Part shown: positions 1 to 6,595 of the stretch, one piece after another
Layout of the letters: every line of letters begins with the position of its first letter
How positions within the stretch are numbered: the stretch's first letter is position 1
Translations under genes and position numbers: made by a program
Notes under the pieces: model-generated
Seen by the model: only the letters and a program-made list of their open reading frames with translations
Database searches by the model: none
Told to the model about the DNA's origin: nothing
Assembly: GCA_021413535.1 (NCBI GenBank)
Contig: JAIOQF010000067.1
Location: 1 to 10,081, forward strand
Reading direction: 5' to 3'
DNA: 10,081 bases
From: Verrucomicrobiota bacterium
Lineage (GTDB): Bacteria; Verrucomicrobiota; Verrucomicrobiia; Verrucomicrobiales; Verrucomicrobiaceae

Positions 1-416
1 ACACGGCGCTCAATCCTCGCTTCGGACTTCACGCGGGCCGCACTCGTTTCGCTCCAGTTGCTTTCGCCCTCATATTCGGCAGTGCACTCGGATTCTATGA
101 TGGTTTCTTCGGCCCTGGTGCCGGATCATTCTGGACCGTGGGCTGCGTGACTTTGCTCGGGCTCGACCTGCGTCATGCCACTGGCTACACCAAGGCCGCA
201 AACCTCGCGAGCAACCTGGGCTCACTCGTGATTTTTCTTCTTTGCCAGTCCGTCAACTTCACCGCGGGTGCCGTGATGATCGCCGGACAACTGATCGGAG
301 CACAACTCGGCTCCGGCTTCGTCATCCAGCACGGCGCGAAATTCATTCGGCCAGTTTTCTTAAGCGTCGTCTTTGCGCTGACGATGAAATTGATCTGGGA
401 TGCGATGAAACTATAG
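1..416 (+). CDS. TauE/SafE-family sulfite exporter/permease, C-terminal part
   Basis: Inner-membrane permease of the TauE/SafE (DUF81) family, whose members move sulfite, sulfoacetate or related organosulfur anions; the substrate here cannot be told. The reading frame is open from base 3 and ends at TAG 414-416, giving 137 visible residues, about half of the usual ~250, so the 5' part lies outside the window. The family hallmark GFYDGFFGPGAGSFW is visible near bases 90-137 and is followed by hydrophobic segments (GCVTLLGLDL, NLGSLVIFLLC, GAVMIAGQLIGAQLG, PVFLSVVFALTMKLIW) and the usual end of the family. An internal ATG at base 138 is not the true start because the hallmark lies upstream of it. 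The gene ends 14 bp from the stop of the converging gene on the other strand, with no obvious terminator between. Family assignment is firm; substrate is unknown. Confidence 0.9.
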   Translation, partial: TALNPRFGLHAGRTRFAPVAFALIFGSALGFYDGFFGPGAGSFWTVGCVTLLGLDLRHATGYTKAANLASNLGSLVIFLLCQSVNFTAGAVMIAGQLIGAQLGSGFVIQHGAKFIRPVFLSVVFALTMKLIWDAMKL

Positions 417-430
417 GACGGGCTTTTGAC

Positions 431-1738
431 CTACTCATGATTGATGGAGCACGGCACCATCGCCGCATCCTTCATCCCATGGAGCACCTTCTTGTCTGCG
501 GGCACGATGGTCGCCAACATGCCGCCCATTTTTACAGCGTCATCCGCGACAAAATAATACGGACACAATCGCACGCGCCCCTGCAGCATCACCGTTGCTT
601 GTTTTTCTTCGCTCCAGACCGGATGCGCAATCACTTTTGCCTTGGCGAAACGCTGCATGAGATGCGGATTACGCGGAAAACTCTCCAGCGCGTCATCAAT
701 CACAGCGCTCCACTCTTCTTGCGAAAGATCATGACCGATGCTGACACCACGCGAGCCCCAGGCTTTCTCGGACCAGCCGCTGACTTTGATCACCAGCTCA
801 CGCTCTTTGTTGCCGAACAGCTTCATCTCACTCCAATCGTGGACGCCCAGTCGCGGCCATTCCGCATGCAGCGGCAGCTTTACCGGATCCAGCACCCAGC
901 CGAAGGGAATGCACTCACGCAGCAAGTTGAGATGTTCGGCGCTGAGCGATGATTCCCAGTATTCGCTCAACTGCGGTGACCAGAACAACGCCAGCCAGAG
1001 TTTCTCCTCGAGAAACGGTTTCAGCGGCGGCGTAAAATTGATTTCACCGCGTTCTGCCATCGTGAGCAACGCCGCACCGTGCTCGACATTGTCCACATCC
1101 CACTGCTCGAAGAAGCGGTAGATGTCGCGGCCCGTAAGTTCATGTGGCTGCACGTTCCACGGATTGATCACTTCGCGCGCACCACCTTCGAGCGTGTTGA
1201 GCCTTTCCGTGAGCCATTCCATCTCCGGCTGGTAGTCGCCGGATTCTCGCGAAATGAGGATGTCGTGCTGCGGATATGACTTGGAAAAGCCCTCGATCAT
1301 TCCAGCAGTGCCGCCGATGACCTGCTCATCGAGCGCGGCATAAGTTTCTCCCAGCCAGCCGGTCAATCCGACTCCACCCGGCAAAGAATCCAGCTCCGCG
1401 ATGCTCACGCCTGTTTCCGTGAGGATGAGATCGGGCCGGATGACTCGTGGCAGATCATCGCGCCAGCGCGCATTGCGACCCAGCGCAATCATGCGCTCCG
1501 GCTTTCCCAGATCAAGCAATCGCGCAACCCAGGCGTGTTCGCCTGCGGCACTGCGATGGTAAAGATCGTTGCACGCTTTCTGAAATGCGAGCAACGCAGT
1601 GCCGAGCGCCTGCAGTTTGTCTGCGAGATTGCGCGTAATCGGAAACGCCTGTGGTGAGACCAGCCACTCTTTGCCGGCAAACATTCCGCGCTCGGGCATC
1701 GCGGCGCGGATCTGCGAAACATTTTCGGCGGCATTCAT
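431..1738 (-). CDS. Conserved hypothetical protein, ATP-grasp/glutathionylspermidine-synthase-like
   Basis: Soluble 435-residue protein with no signal peptide or membrane segment. I do not recognise a named gene. Its layout recalls circularly permuted ATP-grasp ligases such as the glutathionylspermidine synthase family. There is an acidic substrate-type motif followed by a glycine loop (ELDSLPGGVGLTG, residues 115-127). Later comes a strand with a lysine (VIKVSGWSE, K318) followed by a G-S-R-G loop (AWGSRGV, 326-332), as in ATP-binding lysine/glycine-loop pairs. A late conserved-looking block follows (GRVRLCPYYFV, 387-397; HGMKDA, 420-425). The reaction is inferred only. I chose ATG 1738 (MNAAENVSQ) because the 29 residues encoded upstream are Arg/Ser-rich and would make the gene overlap the start of the divergent lipoprotein gene; however, a GGAG lies about 9 nt before the upstream ATG at 1825, so the longer form cannot be excluded. 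An 85-bp divergent spacer separates it from that lipoprotein gene. Confidence 0.75.
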   Translation of the reverse strand: MNAAENVSQIRAAMPERGMFAGKEWLVSPQAFPITRNLADKLQALGTALLAFQKACNDLYHRSAAGEHAWVARLLDLGKPERMIALGRNARWRDDLPRVIRPDLILTETGVSIAELDSLPGGVGLTGWLGETYAALDEQVIGGTAGMIEGFSKSYPQHDILISRESGDYQPEMEWLTERLNTLEGGAREVINPWNVQPHELTGRDIYRFFEQWDVDNVEHGAALLTMAERGEINFTPPLKPFLEEKLWLALFWSPQLSEYWESSLSAEHLNLLRECIPFGWVLDPVKLPLHAEWPRLGVHDWSEMKLFGNKERELVIKVSGWSEKAWGSRGVSIGHDLSQEEWSAVIDDALESFPRNPHLMQRFAKAKVIAHPVWSEEKQATVMLQGRVRLCPYYFVADDAVKMGGMLATIVPADKKVLHGMKDAAMVPCSINHE

Positions 1739-1823
1739 GGCCGCGCAATCAAGGGGACGCAGACGAGGTGTCAACTCTCCCGTTCCACTTGACTTGCGGG
1801 TGCTTCGCGCTTTTCGATGCTGC

Positions 1824-2642
1824 ATGATGCCACTTCTCCGACGTTCCGCCGCCGCGTTGCTCGCGCTCGTTTGCGCCTGCTTGCTCAGTTCCTGCCTTGA
1901 AGGTTATGAGGAGGACATGGTGATCTATTCCAATCTCTCCGGCAGGGCCATTGTGAAGGTCAGGCTGCCGGACTCGGTGGTGTCGCAGTTTGATTCCGTG
2001 CAGGCGGAGTTCAGCCGGCAGAAAATCGAAGAGCGATTCGCTTCGCTCAGCGGAGTGAGTTTGAAGAATTATTCGCTGAGTGAAGGCCGTCATCCCGAGG
2101 CGACGTTTGAGATTGCATTTACCTCTCTGGAGAAGCTGAGCGCGGCTGCGGCGGCGAACCCGCCAGCCCAGATGCTGGTGGGCGAATTCGTGGTGAAGAA
2201 GGATGAGGAGGGCAGGACTGTGGTTGAGCGGAATCTCGGCAAAGGCACTGCCACCATGGAGCTGCCTTCCGACAAATTCGCCCAGTTCAAGATTCACTTT
2301 CAATCACCGGTCGAATTATCGAATACGGATTCCGGTTTCAAAGACGGATCGCATAATGATGTGCGCTATCGCTGGTCGTTGTCGGACATCGACAGGAAAA
2401 GGCCCTCGATGATCAACAAGCTGGTGAAGCCCTTTCCCTGGGTCTACATTGTCGGCGGAGCCGTCGCACTGCTGATTTTGGGGAGAATTCTCTGGCCAGT
2501 ATTCATGAAGAAAAAAGTCAAGATGCCTGCGGCGTCAGCGCCAGCCAAGCCGCCCGCAGGGCCAGCATCAGCCCAGGCGCCTGTGGAAAATAAAACCCCG
2601 CAACGTCCCGGACCGCCCCGTCGTCCGGGGCCGCAGCGTTGA
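1824..2642 (+). CDS. Lipoprotein with C-terminal transmembrane anchor, LppM-like region possible
   Basis: Predicted 272-residue envelope protein of unknown function. The N-terminus has Arg6-Arg7, a hydrophobic stretch (9-21) and a good lipobox LSSC (21-24), so Cys24 should be lipidated after signal peptidase II cleavage. Residues 30-200 form a polar, probably beta-rich extracytoplasmic domain starting YSNLSGRAIVKVRLPDS. It resembles the LppM/DUF3153-type domain in general pattern (early strand, then an EIAFTSLEKL-type segment), but this is only a resemblance. Residues 205-228 (WVYIVGGAVALLILGRILW region) are a second membrane span, followed by a Lys cluster (KKKVK) and a Pro/Ala/Arg-rich cytoplasmic tail to residue 272. 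Two adjacent ATGs (1824, 1827) could serve as start; the open frame extends upstream to 1599 but that part is antisense to the divergent gene and lacks signal-peptide character. No Shine-Dalgarno is visible. The MFS gene follows 60 bp downstream on the same strand. Confidence 0.8.
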   Translation: MMPLLRRSAAALLALVCACLLSSCLEGYEEDMVIYSNLSGRAIVKVRLPDSVVSQFDSVQAEFSRQKIEERFASLSGVSLKNYSLSEGRHPEATFEIAFTSLEKLSAAAAANPPAQMLVGEFVVKKDEEGRTVVERNLGKGTATMELPSDKFAQFKIHFQSPVELSNTDSGFKDGSHNDVRYRWSLSDIDRKRPSMINKLVKPFPWVYIVGGAVALLILGRILWPVFMKKKVKMPAASAPAKPPAGPASAQAPVENKTPQRPGPPRRPGPQR

Positions 2643-2702
2643 GCGGAGTTTGTTTAAATCTCCGGCCTTGCCATTGCCGCGGAGAATCTCTAGCCTGCGC
2701 GG

Positions 2703-3920
2703 ATGTCTGCTGAACATTCTTCCATCACCACCTCAACCGCGAACCGCGGGTGGATCGTCACCTTCGCCGGACTCGGCATCAATCTCGCACTGGGAGTGTT
2801 GTATGCCTGGAGCATGTTCAAGGATGCGATCACGAAGGAATTCGGCTGGAGCGGATCTCAGCTGAATGATCCTTACACGCTCTGCTGCCTCGTGTTTGCA
2901 GCGGCGATGGTGTTCGCAGGCAGATGTCAGGACAAGCTGGGGCCGCGGGTCACGGCCACACTTGGCGGCCTGCTCATCGGCGGCGGCTTAATCTTGATTT
3001 CGACGACAAACAGCTACGCGCTGTGGCTCGTTGGATTCGGCGTGCTGGGCGGACTCGGCATGGGTTTCGGTTATTCATCCGCCACACCACCTGCGCTGAA
3101 ATGGTTTCCGCCGGCGAAGACAGGACTGATTGCGGGGCTGGTCGTCGCGGGATTCGGTCTGGCACCGGTTTACCTCGCGCCGCTGTCGAAGTATCTCGTC
3201 CAGCATTATCAATTGCAGAAGTCGATGCTGATTCTTGGCAGCGGATTTCTCGTGGCCATCGTTGGCTTGTCCCAGCTGCTGGTGAATCCACCCGCCGGTT
3301 ATGTCGCCAGCGCGACGGCGAAACCTGCGCCGACGGGATTGACTCCCGGCGAAGTGGTGCGCACATCGGGATTCTGGGTGCTGTGGCTGATTTATTTCGC
3401 AGGCGCGGGCGCGGGGCTGATGGTGATCAGCAGCATCAGTGGCATGGCGAAGACGACGATGAAGGAATCTGCATTCATCGCGGTGGCGGTGATGGCCATT
3501 GGCAATGCTGGCGGGCGCATTGCCGCTGGATTGCTTTCTGATAAAATTGGCCGCCGCTGGACGCTGATGCTGGTGCTGCTGTTTCAGGCTGTGCTGATGT
3601 TCGTTGCGATTCCGGTCACCAAATCCACCGAAGGCGCGAAATATGTCATCGTGCTGGTGGCCACATTGATTGGCTTCAACTACGGCGCCAATCTTTCACT
3701 GTTCCCTTCGTTCGCGAAAGATTTGTGGGGCTTGAAAAACTTCGGCATGAACTACGGCATCCTGTTCACGGCCTGGGGCGCGGGCAGCCTGTTAAGTTCC
3801 GTGGCCCAGCGCTTGAAGGCCAGCAGCGGAAATTTTGATTCTTCGTTTCAAACGGCGGCGGCGCTGCTGATTGTGGGTGCGGCGCTGACGTTTTTGATCA
3901 AGTCGAAGAAGGCGGAATAG
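2703..3920 (+). CDS. MFS transporter, OFA (oxalate/formate antiporter-like) type
   Basis: 405-residue inner-membrane transporter with about 12 hydrophobic spans. The start region (NRGWIVTFAGLGINLALG, then LYAWSMFKDAITKEFGWS) is characteristic of the OFA branch of the major facilitator superfamily, which includes oxalate:formate antiporters and many uncharacterised monocarboxylate carriers. The MFS loop motif G-x3-D-x2-G-x-R is present twice: GRCQDKLGPR at residues 73-82 between spans 2 and 3, and LLSDKIGRR near residues 276-285 between spans 8 and 9. A further OFA-like block FGYSSATPPALKWFP lies near residues 122-136. Length is typical of the family and the gene looks intact. The substrate cannot be assigned from sequence; a small organic acid is the usual guess. 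It follows the lipoprotein gene by 60 bp, so the two may share a transcript, though their functions look unrelated. It ends 6 bp before a long palindrome. Confidence 0.92.
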   Translation: MSAEHSSITTSTANRGWIVTFAGLGINLALGVLYAWSMFKDAITKEFGWSGSQLNDPYTLCCLVFAAAMVFAGRCQDKLGPRVTATLGGLLIGGGLILISTTNSYALWLVGFGVLGGLGMGFGYSSATPPALKWFPPAKTGLIAGLVVAGFGLAPVYLAPLSKYLVQHYQLQKSMLILGSGFLVAIVGLSQLLVNPPAGYVASATAKPAPTGLTPGEVVRTSGFWVLWLIYFAGAGAGLMVISSISGMAKTTMKESAFIAVAVMAIGNAGGRIAAGLLSDKIGRRWTLMLVLLFQAVLMFVAIPVTKSTEGAKYVIVLVATLIGFNYGANLSLFPSFAKDLWGLKNFGMNYGILFTAWGAGSLLSSVAQRLKASSGNFDSSFQTAAALLIVGAALTFLIKSKKAE

Positions 3921-3926
3921 CGGGCG

Positions 3927-3989
3927 GTGGTCTGCACAGTCCTCTGTGCAGAATCACCGAAAGACCGCACAGGGGACTGTGCGGACCAC
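3927..3989. repeat. Nested palindrome between convergent genes (REP-like element or bidirectional terminator)
   Basis: The two 23-nt arms 3927-3949 and 3967-3989 are inverted complements with only two differences, both of which would be G-U pairs in one RNA strand; the loop is 17 nt. Each arm is also a hairpin by itself: TGCACAG-tcct-CTGTGCA (3933-3950) and CCGCACAG-ggga-CTGTGCGG (3965-3984). It fills the 72-bp space between the MFS stop (3920) and the stop of the converging OPX gene (3993). A short TTT follows the right arm for the + strand; there is no U-tract for the - strand. Position and stability suit transcript termination from both sides. The double-hairpin layout is more typical of REP/BIME-type dispersed palindromes, which also settle at such places; both may be true. 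Confidence 0.75.
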
Positions 3990-3992
3990 TTT

Positions 3993-4565
3993 CTACTGCG
4001 GGATGTGAATCTGATCTCCGGGACGCACTTGAATGGCGGCGTCGGCACCATCGGCTTTTCTGAGATCAAGAATGCGTGTCGTGCCGCCGCGTGTGAACTT
4101 CACGGCTTTGAGTTTCGCAAAATCTGTGGGGCCGCCGGCTGAGGTCATGGCCTGATGAGCGGTCATGCCCGGAGCCAGCAGGACGCGGCCGGGCGTTTTT
4201 ACTTCGCCGCTGACGTAGAGCACCTGCGTTCCTCCTCCACCTTCTTTATTCGTGGTCACCTGGATGGTGGGATGCGTGAAGATCTCCGCGTTCTTGTAGG
4301 CGCCTTCAATGTTCTCCTGCAACTGCGAGGGGCGGAGTCCGCCAGCGCGGACTTTGCCGATGTAGGGCAGGTTGATGGTGCCGCCGTCAGCGATGTCGTA
4401 GGTGTTGTTGACTACGGCGATTTCTTCAGGGGGAACGCCGGAGATTTTCAAAGCGATGCTGTCGCCGGGACGAAGGGTTTGTTCAACGCCCTGGGCGGGG
4501 GCGGGCATGCGTCCGAAGAAAACTGTGGCCAGCGCAACCAGCAGCGGGATGAGTTTCGTTTTCAT
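3993..4565 (-). CDS. Short polysaccharide export (OPX) protein, Poly_export + SLBB
   Basis: Periplasmic 190-residue member of the Wza/OPX superfamily, which links the inner-membrane co-polymerase to the outer-membrane exit of an exopolysaccharide. A signal peptide covers residues 1-24/25 (hydrophobic 5-17, cleavage near APAQ-GV); there is no lipobox cysteine. The Poly_export domain begins LRPGDSIALKISG (31-43), continues through INLPYIGKVRAGGL and ends with TIQVTTNK. One SLBB-type domain follows (VLYVSGEVKTPGRV ... GMTAHQAMTSAGGPTDFA). The protein ends VRPGDQIHIPQ directly after it. The usual ~350-residue Wza has extra SLBB repeats and a C-terminal helix that forms the outer-membrane pore; both are missing here, so it needs a separate outer-membrane partner, most likely the beta-barrel two genes upstream. 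It starts 27 bp after the stop of the Wzc-like gene and is the last gene of the operon. Confidence 0.92.
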   Translation of the reverse strand: MKTKLIPLLVALATVFFGRMPAPAQGVEQTLRPGDSIALKISGVPPEEIAVVNNTYDIADGGTINLPYIGKVRAGGLRPSQLQENIEGAYKNAEIFTHPTIQVTTNKEGGGGTQVLYVSGEVKTPGRVLLAPGMTAHQAMTSAGGPTDFAKLKAVKFTRGGTTRILDLRKADGADAAIQVRPGDQIHIPQ

Positions 4566-4592
4566 AGTCAGGTTGTTTAGAGTTGGATTGAA

Positions 4593-6485
4593 CTAAAAAA
4601 CATCGTCACCGGAATTGGCCGGGGCCATCTCGTGGGATTCGTCCGGCGATTTGGATTTGCTGCGGGAATCTTTGGCGGAAACGTGCTGCGGCTTGTTGTA
4701 GTAGCTGTAGTAACCCGTGTAATAGCCGTAGGAAGAGTCGCTGCGGATGTCGACGTTGTTCAGCACCACGCCGATGACGTTGCCGCCAACATTGTCCACG
4801 GCCTGCTTGACGCGCTGGAGCATGTGGCGAGGAAGTTTCCGGTGCTGCACGACGATGATCGTGGCATCTACTTCTGCGGCCAAGACGCTGGCATCGCTGA
4901 CGCCGAGAATGGGCGGCGAGTCGATGAGCACAAGATCGAAGCGGCTTTTGACATCGGCGAGCAGATCGGTGAAGCGCTTGGAGTTGAGCAGTCCGGCGCT
5001 GTCGGCAGGCATGATGCCGCTGGGCATGAAGTAGAGATTAGGCACCGGCGTTTGCATTACCGCTTCTTCGAGCGGCATCTGTGATGTGAGACGAGGGATC
5101 ACAGCCAGCACCGGAACACCGAGCTGGCGCTCCACGTCGTCCATGCTTTTGACACTGGTGTCGAGGTATTCCAGGAAGAAGGCGAGGCCAAATCCAAGCA
5201 TGAGTCCCACGGCCGCGCCGAGTGCGAGATGAAGCAACACGTTCGGTTTAATAGGTCTGGTCTCCGGTTCGGCGGCTTGATAAACGGTCACTGGTGTTTT
5301 GGACATCTGGCGGTCGATTTCTTTTTGCGCCTTGGTGTCCTTAAGCTTGGCCAGTTCCATCTCGGTGATCTCCCATTCTTTTTTGGCCTTGAGGAATTCC
5401 TGGTTGCTGGACTGGGCGCTGATGGATTTGTCGCGCTGCTCCTTGTTGAGGCTCTGGATTTCTTCCAGCTGCTTGTGCTCAATCTGAATGCGCACGTCGA
5501 GGTTTTTCCGGTAATCCTCGGCGGCGGCGAGCAGTTGTTTGCGCGTTTCAGCGAGCTGGGCGTTGACTGAGATCACGCTCTGATGTTTCGGACCCAGACC
5601 CTGGCTGATGATGTTTTCTTTTTTCAGCAACAGGTCTTGATAGACCGGGCCGAGCTTGCGGATGGTGTCATTCTCCACGCGCAGTTCACCTGCCTGACGG
5701 ATGAGTTCGTCGCCCTGCAGCTTCTGCAACTGCACGATCTGGGCGCTCATGTCGCCAATGTCTTTCTGCAGCCGGTACACATCCCGGGCCGCCTCGGCCA
5801 CAATGGCGCTTTCTGGGGTGATGATGTCATCCTGTCCCGCGCTGCGCTGGGTATTGTAGGAAGGCATCTCCACGATGTTTTTGTCCTTCTTGATCTGGAG
5901 CATTTTTTGCAGCGCGATGTTCGTAACCTGCTCTTTGGCGGCGATCTGGGCGATGAGATGGGTGACGGCGCTTTCGTTGCGGGAATTGTCCACCTCGAGT
6001 CTCATTTCCTCGTAGCTTTTCGCGATTGCATTCGCGATGTCAGCGGCCAGTTTTGGGTCTTCGTCGTAATACTCGACTGTGATGAAGTCGGACTTGATGC
6101 TGCTCTGGGAGTCGAGATTCGCCAGCAATTTTGCAATGGTGTGCTGCCGGGCGGGGTGATTCCAGCGTTTCTGGAGATCGAGCTTCTCCACCACGCGATC
6201 GAGGGTTTTGCGCTTGGTGATGATTTCAAATTGTGTCTTGAGGAAGTTGTCGGCAAAAGCGTTGCTGACATCGAGCTGATTGTGACCTTCAACCCGGACG
6301 TCCTCAGCATTGCGCTGGATGACCAGCTCGACCTTTCCGCGAAACTTGCGGGGCATGATGTAGGTGATGATGGCGGCGGCGGCGAAGACCAGCAGGAAGG
6401 AAAAGAGAATTAAGCCGAGCCGGTTGCGGATGATCTGCCAGTAGTCGTGGGCGTGGCGTTGCAACTCCAAGTTTTCAGGATTCAT
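4593..6485 (-). CDS. Wzz/BY-kinase-like polysaccharide co-polymerase lacking the P-loop segment
   Basis: 630-residue inner-membrane protein of the Wzc/PCP-2a type, which controls chain length and export of EPS. Wzz domain: first membrane span 24-44, then a strand-rich start (FRGKVELVIQRN). A long periplasmic coiled-coil region runs about 150-400 (many K/E/Q/L heptads), with a proline motif AEPETRPIKPN and a second span at 417-438. Next comes the usual linker (DTSVKSMDDVERQLGVPVLAVIPR, ending at R465). A normal BY-kinase then has an RTLRTN-type helix, Walker A (GEGKS/T) and Walker A' (DxDxR). Here the next residues are LTSQMPLEEAVMQTPVPNLYFMPSG, which belong after those motifs. The Walker B-like strand DLVLIDSPP (517-525), the LPRHMLQRVKQAV helix and GVVLNNVDIR are kept, as is a Tyr-rich tail with Y586, 588, 589, 592, 593, 595 and 596. 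The frame is open throughout. Kinase activity is therefore unlikely; a scaffold/PCP role is inferred. ATG 6485 is the natural start; no clear Shine-Dalgarno. Confidence 0.9.
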   Translation of the reverse strand: MNPENLELQRHAHDYWQIIRNRLGLILFSFLLVFAAAAIITYIMPRKFRGKVELVIQRNAEDVRVEGHNQLDVSNAFADNFLKTQFEIITKRKTLDRVVEKLDLQKRWNHPARQHTIAKLLANLDSQSSIKSDFITVEYYDEDPKLAADIANAIAKSYEEMRLEVDNSRNESAVTHLIAQIAAKEQVTNIALQKMLQIKKDKNIVEMPSYNTQRSAGQDDIITPESAIVAEAARDVYRLQKDIGDMSAQIVQLQKLQGDELIRQAGELRVENDTIRKLGPVYQDLLLKKENIISQGLGPKHQSVISVNAQLAETRKQLLAAAEDYRKNLDVRIQIEHKQLEEIQSLNKEQRDKSISAQSSNQEFLKAKKEWEITEMELAKLKDTKAQKEIDRQMSKTPVTVYQAAEPETRPIKPNVLLHLALGAAVGLMLGFGLAFFLEYLDTSVKSMDDVERQLGVPVLAVIPRLTSQMPLEEAVMQTPVPNLYFMPSGIMPADSAGLLNSKRFTDLLADVKSRFDLVLIDSPPILGVSDASVLAAEVDATIIVVQHRKLPRHMLQRVKQAVDNVGGNVIGVVLNNVDIRSDSSYGYYTGYYSYYNKPQHVSAKDSRSKSKSPDESHEMAPANSGDDVF

Positions 6486-6595
6486 GGCAGATCAACGAGG
6501 GCTGATGGTTGAGATTTATTAATTTATCTTAACTAATACGATCAAATAAAAACACTAGCTATTTATCTCGATTTTCATCTTCGGGAGACTGGACG
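6486..6595. other. AT-rich intergenic spacer inside the EPS operon
   Basis: 110-bp gap between the barrel gene and the Wzc-like gene, clearly richer in A+T than its flanks from about 6505 to 6575. On the - strand it contains GATAAAT twice and a TTGATC followed after 17 nt by TTAATA, which could be a weak internal promoter for the Wzc-like and OPX genes. In DNA this AT-rich such matches arise easily, so I do not claim a promoter. No strong hairpin with U-tract is visible after the barrel stop. Confidence 0.4.

Noticed and set aside
242..952. 236-codon open frame on the + strand
   Set aside because: It runs across the end of the TauE/SafE gene and the antisense of the 431-1738 gene, and its product has no recognisable features.
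1599..1823. 75-codon upstream extension of the lipoprotein frame
   Set aside because: It is antisense to the divergent gene, is not signal-peptide-like and would bury the clear signal peptide and lipobox that begin at 1824.
5583..6413. 276-codon open frame on the + strand opposite the Wzc-like gene
   Set aside because: Antisense shadow; the other strand encodes the coiled coil and Wzz domain.
4593..6485. Annotation as an active tyrosine autokinase
   Set aside because: Overall similarity would give this name, but the Walker A and A' motifs are absent from the translated sequence.
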